From assembly GCF_900638025.1 (NCBI RefSeq), contig NZ_LR134481.1, forward strand, positions 1,364,001-1,428,000: DNA of 64,000 bases, given 5' to 3'. The DNA is from Haemophilus parainfluenzae (lineage in GTDB: Bacteria; Pseudomonadota; Gammaproteobacteria; Enterobacterales; Pasteurellaceae). Shown piece after piece: positions 54,967 to 63,133 of the stretch. The notes under the pieces are model-generated. The model was not told where the DNA came from and did no database searches. It saw only the letters and a list, made by a program, of their open reading frames with translations. How positions within the stretch are numbered: position 1 is the first letter of the stretch; each line of letters opens with the position of its first letter. The position numbers were made by a program, and so were the translations under genes.

Positions 54967-55840
54967 TATCATCGTGCCTTCTTATAATCGGAAAGAAGAA
55001 ATTCCTGCGTTATTGGACAGTTTAACCAAGCAAACCGCCTATAATTTTGATGTGGTGATTGTGGACGATTGCTCGAAAGAACCTGTTGAAGTGACACAAT
55101 CTTATCCATTTGCAGTTAAAGTTATTCGTAACGAAACTAATCAAGGCGCCGCAGGAAGTCGTAATATTGGGGCAAGAAATGCCGATAATGATTGGTTATT
55201 ATTCCTTGATGATGATGATCGTTTTGCAAATGATAAATGTCAGAAATTAGCCGATGTGATTGCTGAGCATGCTGATGTCAACTTTGTTTACCATCCAGCC
55301 AAATGTGAAATGGTGAATGAAGGTTTTAGCTATGTGACCAACCCGATTGAGCCGCAAGAGATTAGCGTAGAGCGAATTTTACTGGCGAATAAAATCGGTG
55401 GTATGCCGATGATTGGGGTGAAAAAAGATCTGTTTTTAAAAATTGGCGGATTATCGACCGCACTTCGTTCATTGGAAGATTACGACTTCTTGCTTAAACT
55501 TGTGCAAGATCCTACGTTTAAAGCGTGCAAAGTAGCAGAACCATTAACTTATTGTACGTTCCATACTAAGCGTTCTAGCGTATCAACGGATACGACGAAT
55601 ACGCAAAAAGCGATTGATTATATCCGTGAAAATTATGTGAAAACGGCAGAGCAAGAAAAGAATTTTGCCATCAACGCACAGTATATGTTGGCCTACCCAC
55701 ATATAATGAATTTATCCCGTAAAGCGGCTTTTTATTATTTTGAAATTTTTAAATTAACGAAAAGTATTAAGCAGCTAATCATTGCCTTTGTGGTTTTAAT
55801 TTCACCTAAATTGGCAATTAATTTGAAACGGTTTATGTAG
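54959..55840 (+). CDS. GT2-family glycosyltransferase
   Basis: 293 residues from the ATG at 54959, seven bases after AAAGGAG; a start at 54908 lies within the previous gene and is rejected. GT-A fold: MFSIIVPSYNRKEEIPALLDSL, VVIVDDCSKEP, NQGAAGSRNIGA and the metal-binding LLFLDDDDR. EDYDFLLKL is the usual catalytic-base region. It adds a sugar in LOS or O-antigen synthesis in the cytoplasm; donor and acceptor are unknown. Confidence 0.85.
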   Translation: MFSIIVPSYNRKEEIPALLDSLTKQTAYNFDVVIVDDCSKEPVEVTQSYPFAVKVIRNETNQGAAGSRNIGARNADNDWLLFLDDDDRFANDKCQKLADVIAEHADVNFVYHPAKCEMVNEGFSYVTNPIEPQEISVERILLANKIGGMPMIGVKKDLFLKIGGLSTALRSLEDYDFLLKLVQDPTFKACKVAEPLTYCTFHTKRSSVSTDTTNTQKAIDYIRENYVKTAEQEKNFAINAQYMLAYPHIMNLSRKAAFYYFEIFKLTKSIKQLIIAFVVLISPKLAINLKRFM

Positions 55841-55862
55841 ATAACTTATTAGATAGAGAAGT

Positions 55863-56666
55863 ATGAAATTTTCAGTTTTAATGTCCTTATACATTAAGGA
55901 AAATCCACAATATTTAAGAGAATGTTTTGAAAGTTTAGTGGCTCAAACCCATCCAGCAGATGAGATCGTATTGGTGTTTGACGGTGCGGTAACGCCAGAA
56001 TTGGAAGCCGTGGTTTCTGAATTCGAAACCAAATTACCCTTAAACTTGGTGAAGTTGCCAAAGAACTTAGGATTAGGTAAAGCGCTCAACAAAGGATTAA
56101 AACATTGTTCACATGATTGGGTTTTCCGTATGGACACTGATGATATTTGTGTGCCTGAGCGTTTTGCGAAACAAGTGGCGTTTATTGAACAACATCCGGA
56201 TACGATTATTTTCGGTGGGCAGATTGCTGAGTTTGGCGAAAATATTCAAGACATCGTGGCATATCGTAATGTACCGACTGATGCACAAGATATCGTTAAA
56301 TTTACGCAAAAACGTTGTCCTTTCAATCACATGACGGTGGCGTATCAAAAAAGTGCGGTCATTAATTGTGGTGGATATGAAGATTTACAGGAAGATTATT
56401 ACCTGTGGATTAAGCTTGTGGCACAAGGTCAAAAAGTGGCAAACTTGCCGGATATTTTAGTTTATGCCCGCGTAGGCAATGGTATGGTAGGGCGTCGTCG
56501 TGGTTTAAACCAAGCCAAGGCAGAATGGCGTTTATTTAAATTGAAGCACCGCTTAGGTATTCAAGGCTTATTTTCTGGCCTATTCACCTTTGCATTGCGT
56601 TCAGGTTCACGCTTATTACCAACCTCATTATTGAAAGCTGTTTATAACCAATTTTTACGCAAATAA
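55863..56666 (+). CDS. GT2-family glycosyltransferase (AmsE-like)
   Basis: 267 residues. GT-A features: MKFSVLMSLYIKENPQYLRECFESL, EIVLVFDGAV, NLGLGKALNKGL, the metal-binding FRMDTDDIC and LQEDYYLWIKL. A basic C-terminus (RRRGLNQAKAEWR) is typical of this subgroup, which acts in exopolysaccharide and LOS synthesis. It is the last gene of the glycan block, 22 bases after the previous transferase. Substrate unknown. Confidence 0.85.
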   Translation: MKFSVLMSLYIKENPQYLRECFESLVAQTHPADEIVLVFDGAVTPELEAVVSEFETKLPLNLVKLPKNLGLGKALNKGLKHCSHDWVFRMDTDDICVPERFAKQVAFIEQHPDTIIFGGQIAEFGENIQDIVAYRNVPTDAQDIVKFTQKRCPFNHMTVAYQKSAVINCGGYEDLQEDYYLWIKLVAQGQKVANLPDILVYARVGNGMVGRRRGLNQAKAEWRLFKLKHRLGIQGLFSGLFTFALRSGSRLLPTSLLKAVYNQFLRK

Positions 56667-56699
56667 TACGATATTTTAATAATTAAAAAAGGAAAAGAA

Positions 56700-57782
56700 A
56701 TGAATTTAACCTCAATGTTAAAAATGACTGTATTATCGACTGCACTTTTATTAGTGGGCTGTTCGAGCGTTTCAATGGTAAATAGTAGTGCTATTTATAG
56801 TAAACCGAGAACTTTAAATAACTTCAATGATTATGTGCAGTTTTTAAAAGGTAAAGCAGCAACTGAAGGTGTATCGGCTTCAGTATTAAATGCGCAGAAT
56901 AATATTGAATATATGGAAAAAGCGGTAAAACTAGATCGCTCACAAGCGGGTAGAAGCAAACGTAATGTAAATAAACCTCATACCCCGAATCCTAATGGCA
57001 CAACGAATTATTTGAATAAAGTACTGACTCAAAATAAAGTGAATATTGCCGCAGAGCGTTATTGGGAAGTACAGGCGCCATTACAACAAGCAAGCCAACG
57101 TTATGGTGTTCAACAGGAATATATCCTTGCCTTATGGGGTATGGAAAGTAGCTTTGGACACTACCAAGGTCGCTATGATGTGCTTTCTGCTTTAGCTACT
57201 TTAGCTTTTGATGGTAGACGTGAAGCCTTATTCAGTAAAGAGTTTGTGAATGCAATGAAAATGTTAGAACGTGATCATATTCAACGCCACAGAATGTTAG
57301 GCTCTTGGGCAGGCGCAATGGGGCAAACCCAATTTATGCCAAGCGCATTCTTAAATTATGCGGCAGATGGTAATAATGATGGCGTGAAGGATATTTGGAC
57401 GAACCAATTTGATGCCTTTGCTTCAATTGCAAATTATCTTCACACTGTAGGTTGGGATAACAAATTGCCTTGGGGTGTTGAAGTCACATTAAATCAACCA
57501 TTAGATTTATCGCTTTCAGGCATTGAGAAAAACAAAGCACGTTCATTAAGTAACTGGCAGTCTAAAGGTATCACTTTAGCGAGTTTCAGCCAACAAGAAC
57601 AAGATAAATTGACCGCACTTTCGCAAGCCGATCTTTGGTTAGTTCGTCCCGATAAAGAAGTTGGGCGTGCATTCTTGGTCTCCAATAACTACCGTACAAT
57701 TTTAGATTGGAACAAATCGAACTATTTTGGCGTGAGTATTGGTATGTTTGCTGATCGTATTAAGATGGCCACCGGCTTGTAG
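56700..57782 (+). CDS. mltB: Membrane-bound lytic murein transglycosylase B
   Basis: 360 residues. The lipobox LLVGC (Cys21) directs it to lipoprotein processing. The catalytic Glu149 lies in LWGMESSFGHYQG; RMLGSWAGAMGQTQFMPSAFL and FASIANYLHTVGW are MltB signatures. It cleaves peptidoglycan to 1,6-anhydro-muropeptides at the outer membrane. It follows the glycan genes by 33 bases and ends at its own terminator. An uptake sequence is near 57610. Confidence 0.95.
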   Translation: MNLTSMLKMTVLSTALLLVGCSSVSMVNSSAIYSKPRTLNNFNDYVQFLKGKAATEGVSASVLNAQNNIEYMEKAVKLDRSQAGRSKRNVNKPHTPNPNGTTNYLNKVLTQNKVNIAAERYWEVQAPLQQASQRYGVQQEYILALWGMESSFGHYQGRYDVLSALATLAFDGRREALFSKEFVNAMKMLERDHIQRHRMLGSWAGAMGQTQFMPSAFLNYAADGNNDGVKDIWTNQFDAFASIANYLHTVGWDNKLPWGVEVTLNQPLDLSLSGIEKNKARSLSNWQSKGITLASFSQQEQDKLTALSQADLWLVRPDKEVGRAFLVSNNYRTILDWNKSNYFGVSIGMFADRIKMATGL

Positions 57783-57801
57783 AAAATTATTTTCCTTTTA
57801 T

Positions 57802-57832
57802 AATCCAACAAAGCTTTGTTGGATTATTTTTT
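57802..57832 (+). terminator. Terminator of mltB
   Basis: The hairpin AATCCAACAAAG / CTTTGTTGGATT is followed by ATTTTTTA. Confidence 0.85.
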
Positions 57833-57861
57833 ATCTATAATTTGAATATTTGGAGAACACG

Positions 57862-59001
57862 ATGCAAAAAAAATGGCTTTCTATTTTATTGTTTGCACCT
57901 TTGATGCAGAGCAATTATGCATTGGCTGATCAAGCAGCAAAAAAAGAATTGGATTATAAAGCACTAGGAGAAGTGTTGTTTTTTGATAAATCGATTTCTT
58001 TTAATAAAACACAAAGCTGTTCAACCTGCCACAGTCCAGATACTGCCTTTGTGGATCAACGTAAGAACTCTGCAAATCAAATGGTCTCAGAAGGGGATAA
58101 TCCTCATCTTCATGGTAATCGCAATGCTAATACTGCGCTTTATGCGATGTTCTCACCAAATTTTCATTTTGATAAAAAAATTCAAGATTATGTGGGCGGA
58201 CAGTTCTGGGATGGTCGTGCGAAAGATTTAGCTGAGCAAGCAGGTGGGCCACCAGTAAACCTAGTGGAAATGGGCATGCCGGACAAAAAAGCCATTGTTG
58301 AACGTTTAAAAGCAGATCTGACCTATTACAAGCCAATTACGGACCTTTATGGTGAAAGCATTTGGGCAGATACTGACAAGATTTATGACATCATGGAAAA
58401 AGCCATTGGCGAGTTTGAAAAACAAGAATTATTTGCGCCATTCTCTTCAAAATATGATCGTGCTTTAAAAGGTGAAGTCGAATTGACCGCACTTGAAGCC
58501 AAAGGTAAGGCATTATTTTTTGATAAAACACGCACAAATTGTAGTAACTGCCATCAATCAAGTGAAGCGAATTCAGCAAAAGAAACCTTTACGAATTACC
58601 GCTATTTCAACATCGGTGTGCCAAGTAACCAAGAATTAATCAAGCACAATAAATTAGCCGCCGATTTTGTGGATAATGGACTACTGGATAACCCGATGGT
58701 GAAAGGCGATGAAAAGCAAAAAGGCAAATTTAAAGTGCCAACATTGCGTAACATTGGCGTTACAGCACCTTATATGCATAACGGTGTTTTCCGTGATTTA
58801 AAAACCATTTTGTTATTTAAAGACAGCTTTAATAATCCTAATCGTAAAATTAATCCTGAAACAGGAGAAGCATGGGATAAAGCCGAATATGCTCAAACCA
58901 TTAATCCTGATGTTTTAAAAGCTAAACCGCTTACAGATGAAGAGATTAATGCGTTAGAGGCGTTCTTAAAAACGTTAACTGACGAAGCTTACGAAGAATA
59001 A
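57862..59001 (+). CDS. ccp: Dihaem cytochrome c peroxidase (CcpA/MauG family)
   Basis: 379 residues from the ATG at 57862 (GGAG upstream). A signal peptide ends at NYALA. Two c-haem motifs: Cys53-S-T-Cys56-His57 and Cys227-S-N-Cys230-His231. FKVPTLRNIGVTAPYMHNGVF (Met ligand region) near the C-terminus is typical. It reduces H2O2 in the periplasm using electrons from small redox proteins. It has two haems, unlike the three-haem quinol peroxidases of Aggregatibacter. A pseudoazurin encoded just downstream is a likely donor. Confidence 0.93.
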   Translation: MQKKWLSILLFAPLMQSNYALADQAAKKELDYKALGEVLFFDKSISFNKTQSCSTCHSPDTAFVDQRKNSANQMVSEGDNPHLHGNRNANTALYAMFSPNFHFDKKIQDYVGGQFWDGRAKDLAEQAGGPPVNLVEMGMPDKKAIVERLKADLTYYKPITDLYGESIWADTDKIYDIMEKAIGEFEKQELFAPFSSKYDRALKGEVELTALEAKGKALFFDKTRTNCSNCHQSSEANSAKETFTNYRYFNIGVPSNQELIKHNKLAADFVDNGLLDNPMVKGDEKQKGKFKVPTLRNIGVTAPYMHNGVFRDLKTILLFKDSFNNPNRKINPETGEAWDKAEYAQTINPDVLKAKPLTDEEINALEAFLKTLTDEAYEE

Positions 59002-59047
59002 TTATCAGATTAATCTATTAGAATAAGTTTACATCTATACGAAATAG

Positions 59048-59272
59048 AAAAATCTGATTACTATAATGGTATTACATGATTTAAGCCTTGCTGCTCAATT
59101 TTCAGATGAGTTGATTTTACTTGGTGAAGGTAAAGTGCAAGGCGTGGGTGATGCTCATCATGTTTTACAAGTAGAAACCATTAATCGTTTATATCATGTA
59201 AACGTTGAATTATTACAATGTAGCGCAGGTTTGCCGGTGGTTCGTCCACAACGTAAATCAGCACATTCTTAA
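59048..59272 (+). pseudogene. Remnant of an iron-siderophore ABC ATPase (FecE type)
   Basis: About 75 codons matching only the C-terminal end of FecE/FhuC-like ATPases: TIMVLHDLSLAAQFSDELILL (H-loop region, from about 59060), then GEGKVQGVGDAHHVL and a typical tail. Walker A, the signature motif and Walker B are missing, and a stop codon lies just upstream in frame (59045). It is a degraded leftover between ccp and the pseudoazurin gene. An ATG at 59066 could still make a 68-residue peptide, but a function is unlikely. Confidence 0.8.
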
Positions 59273-59285
59273 GAAGGAAATGAAA

Positions 59286-59720
59286 ATGAAGAAAATCGCA
59301 CTTGCAGCATTATTAGGTTTAAGTTTTGCTGCTCAAGCCGCACATCATGACATTAAAATGTTGAATTCAAACAGTGAAGGTTCAATGGTTTTTGAACCGG
59401 GTTATTTAAAAGTACAACCAGGTGATACGGTGACATTTCGTGCAGAAAATAAAAGCCACTTTGTACACAGTAAAGCGATTCCTGAAGGTGCACAAAAGTT
59501 CCAATCTGAAGAAGATCAGGAACTTACGCTCACTTTAGATAAAGAAGGTGTGTATGTTTATAGTTGTCCTGTTCACCGAACAATGAATATGAATGGCGTG
59601 ATTCAAGTGGGTGATAATCTACCAAACAAAGAACAAGCAGAGAAAGTGGTCAAAGAGCTTGAGAAGAAATCAATGGCAAATAAAGGTCGTCTTGAAAAAT
59701 ATTTTGCTCAAGTAAAATAA
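59286..59720 (+). CDS. Pseudoazurin-like cupredoxin
   Basis: 144 residues from the ATG at 59286 (AAGGA seven bases upstream; an ATG at 59280 is too close to it). A signal peptide ends at AQAA. Type I copper ligands are His58 (KSHFVHS), Cys94, His97 and Met102 (CPVHRTMNM), the exact spacing of pseudoazurin. A charged C-terminal helix (about 117-144) is extra. It is a periplasmic electron carrier, and its proximity to ccp suggests it feeds the peroxidase. Confidence 0.88.
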   Translation: MKKIALAALLGLSFAAQAAHHDIKMLNSNSEGSMVFEPGYLKVQPGDTVTFRAENKSHFVHSKAIPEGAQKFQSEEDQELTLTLDKEGVYVYSCPVHRTMNMNGVIQVGDNLPNKEQAEKVVKELEKKSMANKGRLEKYFAQVK

Positions 59721-59765
59721 TCTCTGAACTCTGAAATAGGTATGTTAGTGGAATAATAAGCGCAT

Positions 59766-59797
59766 AAAAAACCTTACTTTTTACAGTAAGGTTTTTT
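59766..59797. terminator. Bidirectional terminator between the cupredoxin and lipoprotein genes
   Basis: Arms AAAAAACCTTACT and AGTAAGGTTTTTT are perfect, with T runs on both strands. Confidence 0.9.
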
Positions 59798-59813
59798 AAT
59801 CTTTAACGCTGAA

Positions 59814-60428
59814 TTATTTTGCAGTTGGAGCAGCTGGTGCTGCAGGTGCAAATTTTTGTGCTAAATCAGCGCCGTCTTTTTGTAATTTAGCTACTGCAGC
59901 TTGGAGCTTTTCAACTTTAGCTTGGTAAAGCTTAGTTTGTTCTTCAGTTGGCGTTTTAGTCGATAAGTTTAATTGATCAACTAATAATTCGCTTGACAAT
60001 ACAAGCACGTCTTTATTTTGATCTTTAATACTTTTTACTGAAGGTGCTGTGATATCTAATTTATCTAAGCTTACAATTGTATCTTCAACAGTTTTATTGA
60101 AAGTTTTGATTGCTTCTTCAATTTTCTTATCATCTTTTGCGTTTACTGCAGTATTTAAATCAGATTGCAGTTTTTGTTGCGCAGTCATTTGAGTTTGTGC
60201 TTGACTAGCATTCCATTCAAGTAATTTGTTGTAGTCAGCTTGTTCTTGAGCATTTGCTGCTTCAACGGATGTTGCGGTTTCAGCAGTTTTCGCCTCTTCT
60301 TGTTTTACTTCAGATGCAGGCTGGTTTATTTCAGTTTTTACTGGAGTTGGTTTATCTGCAGGTTTATCACAAGCAGTTAAGAATAACGCAAATAATGCCG
60401 TAGCGCTAATTTTAGTGAATTTGTTCAT
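59814..60428 (-). CDS. Lipoprotein of unknown function
   Basis: 204 residues. The lipobox FLTAC (Cys20) marks a lipoprotein. A Pro/Glu/Lys/Thr-rich linker (about 22-62) leads to a largely helical region rich in Gln, Lys and Ala (about 63-190), probably coiled coil, and an Ala/Pro tail. I recognise no catalytic motif. It lies 100 bases downstream of the cytochrome c gene in the same direction, with an AT-rich gap, and ends at a strong terminator. It may be a late member of the same transcription unit or separate. Confidence 0.8.
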   Translation of the reverse strand: MNKFTKISATALFALFLTACDKPADKPTPVKTEINQPASEVKQEEAKTAETATSVEAANAQEQADYNKLLEWNASQAQTQMTAQQKLQSDLNTAVNAKDDKKIEEAIKTFNKTVEDTIVSLDKLDITAPSVKSIKDQNKDVLVLSSELLVDQLNLSTKTPTEEQTKLYQAKVEKLQAAVAKLQKDGADLAQKFAPAAPAAPTAK

Positions 60429-60528
60429 AAAAAATCCTTTATTGATATAATAAAAATATCTTAGCTTGTAAAAACTAAGCCCTTTTTAAGACCTTGTATT
60501 TTAAAATTAGTTTAAAAAAATTTCAAAA

Positions 60529-60852
60529 CTATTTTAGTGTTTGAATATATTCACTTAAATTATGTATCTCTTGTTCACTTAAACGTTGTTTTGCGGGACT
60601 TCCTGCACCGATAATCTTTCCTGCTTTTCTTTCTGAAAGTGCGGTTGATATTTCTTCTGGTGTGAGCTGATTAATAATTTTTGACTCACCCATTGCTGGT
60701 TTTTCGCCTTGTTTCCCATGACAAGTAGCACAAGAGCGCTTATATACCTTTTCTGCTTTCACTAAATCAGCTTCGGCAGAAAGCGCAGGTGTTGCAAATA
60801 AAAAGCCTAAAACGGGTAAAAGTGTAGAGAGTAAGTAAATTCGTTTTTGCAT
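60529..60852 (-). CDS. Small c-type cytochrome
   Basis: 107 residues. A signal peptide ends at ALSA. One haem motif (CATCH) follows, with a conserved Gly-Lys-Gln-Gly. ERKAGKIIGAGSPAKQRLSEQEIHNLSEYI is the usual C-terminal helix of class I cytochromes; a Met ligand is not obvious in that segment, though MGES lies nearer the haem. It is 5 bases downstream of the thioredoxin gene, so it belongs to the ABC/thioredoxin operon and may carry electrons in that system. Confidence 0.88.
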   Translation of the reverse strand: MQKRIYLLSTLLPVLGFLFATPALSAEADLVKAEKVYKRSCATCHGKQGEKPAMGESKIINQLTPEEISTALSERKAGKIIGAGSPAKQRLSEQEIHNLSEYIQTLK

Positions 60853-60857
60853 TTTGG

Positions 60858-61337
60858 CTAGCCTTTAAATAATTTATCTAAATCTGTAGCAGGAATTGCC
60901 CCTTCATATTTAGCCTGAATATTGCCTTCAGGTGAGATCACAAAGCTTGTTGGCGTGCCGATAAGCTGATAACGTTCCGCTGTGATTTTTAGTTGGTCTT
61001 TGATAATCGGCAACGTAAGCTGACGTTTGGTGACCATCGCTTTGGTATCCATTTTATCCCCATCCACATTAATAGCGATAAGTTGAACCTTATTTGGATT
61101 AGCTTCAGCCAATTTTTCAAATTCTTTTAATTCTGCGACACATCGTCCACAGGTTTCAGACCAGAATGTCAGCAAGCGAGTGCCTTGCCAATCATCAAGT
61201 TTCACTTCTTTACCTTGTAAATCGTAGGCTGCAATATTGGGTGCTTTTTGACCAATCGCAGCAACTTCGTCTTTACAAGAAACGCTGCCGAAAATGACCG
61301 CACTTATCGCGAGTAATTTGACGAATTTATTTTTCAT
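60858..61337 (-). CDS. TlpA-like thioredoxin-fold lipoprotein
   Basis: 159 residues. The lipobox GSVSC (Cys21) precedes a thioredoxin fold with LLTFWSETCGRCVAELKEFEKL (CGRC active site) and the cis-Pro loop LIGTPTSFVI. Periplasmic, likely a reductase. It overlaps the ABC ATPase gene by 11 bases. Thioredoxin-like genes accompany the FTR1-P19 iron systems of Campylobacter (Cj1664/Cj1665), which supports the system-level reading. Confidence 0.88.
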   Translation of the reverse strand: MKNKFVKLLAISAVIFGSVSCKDEVAAIGQKAPNIAAYDLQGKEVKLDDWQGTRLLTFWSETCGRCVAELKEFEKLAEANPNKVQLIAINVDGDKMDTKAMVTKRQLTLPIIKDQLKITAERYQLIGTPTSFVISPEGNIQAKYEGAIPATDLDKLFKG

Positions 61338-61998
61338 GAATGTCCTCTTTTACAAATTTTCCGTGATGGAGATAAATAACACGATCGGTTAACTCACCCA
61401 ATTCAGGATTGTGTGTAACCATCACAATGGTTCTACCTTGACGATTTAGCTCTTGTAGTAAATTTAGTACAAGCGCTTCATTTTTTTCGTCGAGGTTACC
61501 CGTAGGTTCATCGGCAAAAATAACAGGCGGCTGGTTTACTAATGCACGAGCAATACACACGCGTTGTTGTTCGCCTCCAGAAAGTTGGCTTGGACGGTGA
61601 TCAATACGATGACCTAATCCTACTTGTTCGAGTACTGCTTTAGCTGCCGTTTCATCAATTACACTGTGATAATGCTGAGCGAGCATCACATTTTCAAGTG
61701 CGGTCAAATAAGGAATTAAATGGAATTGTTGGAAGACGAGACCAATTTTTTCCGCTCGGAAACGTTGACGACCCACTTCATCCAGTTGTGCCGCATCGAC
61801 GCCGTCTAAGATCACTTTACCTTCACTGGCGGTATCTAAGCCAGTTAGAATATTCATGAGCGTGGTTTTACCCGAACCCGATGCGCCCATGATTGCAATA
61901 AACTCACCTTGGCGAATTTGAATATTAATATCTTCTAAAGCAGTGACTTGCCCGAATCGTTTATATAAATGTTGCGTTTCAATCACAAATTCACTCAT
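61327..61998 (-). CDS. ABC transporter ATP-binding protein (MacB/LolD type)
   Basis: 223 residues. Walker [11 protein letters not shown]-loop [19 protein letters not shown], signature LSGGEQQR, Walker [14 protein letters not shown] and H-loop THN. This is the MacB/LolD/FtsE subtype that works with FtsX/MacB-like permeases, as encoded directly upstream. It overlaps the thioredoxin gene. In Campylobacter the equivalent gene is Cj1663 of the P19 iron locus. Confidence 0.9.
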   Translation of the reverse strand: MSEFVIETQHLYKRFGQVTALEDINIQIRQGEFIAIMGASGSGKTTLMNILTGLDTASEGKVILDGVDAAQLDEVGRQRFRAEKIGLVFQQFHLIPYLTALENVMLAQHYHSVIDETAAKAVLEQVGLGHRIDHRPSQLSGGEQQRVCIARALVNQPPVIFADEPTGNLDEKNEALVLNLLQELNRQGRTIVMVTHNPELGELTDRVIYLHHGKFVKEDIHEK

Positions 61999-61999
61999 T

Positions 62000-63133
62000 T
62001 TATTCCCCTTTTAACACATTTGCGGTTTGAATATTTAAAGCGCGTTTGGTTGGTACAATCACCGCAATAAAGGCAACCAATAACGATAAGACGATAGTAA
62101 TTGGAATAACCGGCAGACGCATATCAATATAAGATTTGAATACGGTTAATCCTAGTAATTGTGCCAAGATGTAGCCGAGAATTAGGCCCGCGACAATTGC
62201 ACAAAGTGCAATGATCAGAATCTCGGTACTAATTTGCTTAATGATGTCACTTTGTTTTGCACCCAAGGCTTTTTGTAGTGCAAATTCTTTTGCTCGCTCA
62301 CCAACAATCGCAATTAACGTGGTATTCACACAAAGGGTCGCGAGAATCAAAATGACTAATGAGATTAACCCCATCAATCCTTTGATTTTATCTAAAATCT
62401 GTCCTTCAGACGCTGAGACTTTTCGAATTGGGCGAGCAGTTAGATCGGGTTGGCGTTGCATAATATCTTGTGCAAATTGTGCGACGTTACCTTGTTCATT
62501 TTTGACATTGAGCAAGGCGTTGTTTGCCAATCCTTCTTTATCTAACCAACTTTGTGCAAATTCTAAGCTAACGATTAACATGTTGTCTGTGGCATCGCCT
62601 GCCTCAACTATCGCTTTAATCGTGAATTCATGTTTTTCAACGGCATTTTTGGAAAGCTTTAATTTACTTCCAACACCTAAATTGAGACGTTCAGCTAAGG
62701 TTTTACCAATCATTGCATTGCGATCATCAAAGTTCACATTAATGGCTGAACCGGTAATTTGCCAATAAGGTGCGAGAACACGCATATCTTCAAACCACAC
62801 GCCCATAATCACGATTTTTTCTAAATCACTTCGTGCAACACCATATAAATAAGGGCTAGCAGCAGTGATAAAATTATCCGGTGCATTGTGCAGAATTTGC
62901 TTTAATTGGCGTTCTTTCATCAATCCACCATTGGCTTCACCAATGTAAAAGTTCGCCCCAAAAGTACGGAGCTCTTGGCTCATTTTGGTATTAATATCAA
63001 AATACACTGCAGCCATTGCCGTTACAATAGACGCACCAACAGTCAGTGCAGAGAAGATAATAAATACTCGTTGTAAACGTAGGCGTAATGCTTGGAAGAT
63101 TAAACGCCAAAACATACTTTTATTGGCGGCCAT
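62000..63133 (-). CDS. FtsX/MacB-like ABC permease (second of two)
   Basis: 377 residues from the ATG at 63133, set by GGAGG eight bases upstream; a frame to 63199 lies in the preceding gene. One N-terminal helix, a large periplasmic domain (about 45-255) and three C-terminal helices with VGERAKEFALQKALGAKQSDI, the FtsX signature. It overlaps the previous permease gene by 14 bases. Its large periplasmic domain suggests signalling or work on periplasmic partners rather than simple import. Confidence 0.88.
   Translation of the reverse strand: MAANKSMFWRLIFQALRLRLQRVFIIFSALTVGASIVTAMAAVYFDINTKMSQELRTFGANFYIGEANGGLMKERQLKQILHNAPDNFITAASPYLYGVARSDLEKIVIMGVWFEDMRVLAPYWQITGSAINVNFDDRNAMIGKTLAERLNLGVGSKLKLSKNAVEKHEFTIKAIVEAGDATDNMLIVSLEFAQSWLDKEGLANNALLNVKNEQGNVAQFAQDIMQRQPDLTARPIRKVSASEGQILDKIKGLMGLISLVILILATLCVNTTLIAIVGERAKEFALQKALGAKQSDIIKQISTEILIIALCAIVAGLILGYILAQLLGLTVFKSYIDMRLPVIPITIVLSLLVAFIAVIVPTKRALNIQTANVLKGE

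Noticed and set aside
55208..55220. GAT repeat in the GT2 gene as a contingency tract
   Set aside because: Only four units, encoding the metal-binding Asp cluster; trinucleotide changes would not switch the frame.
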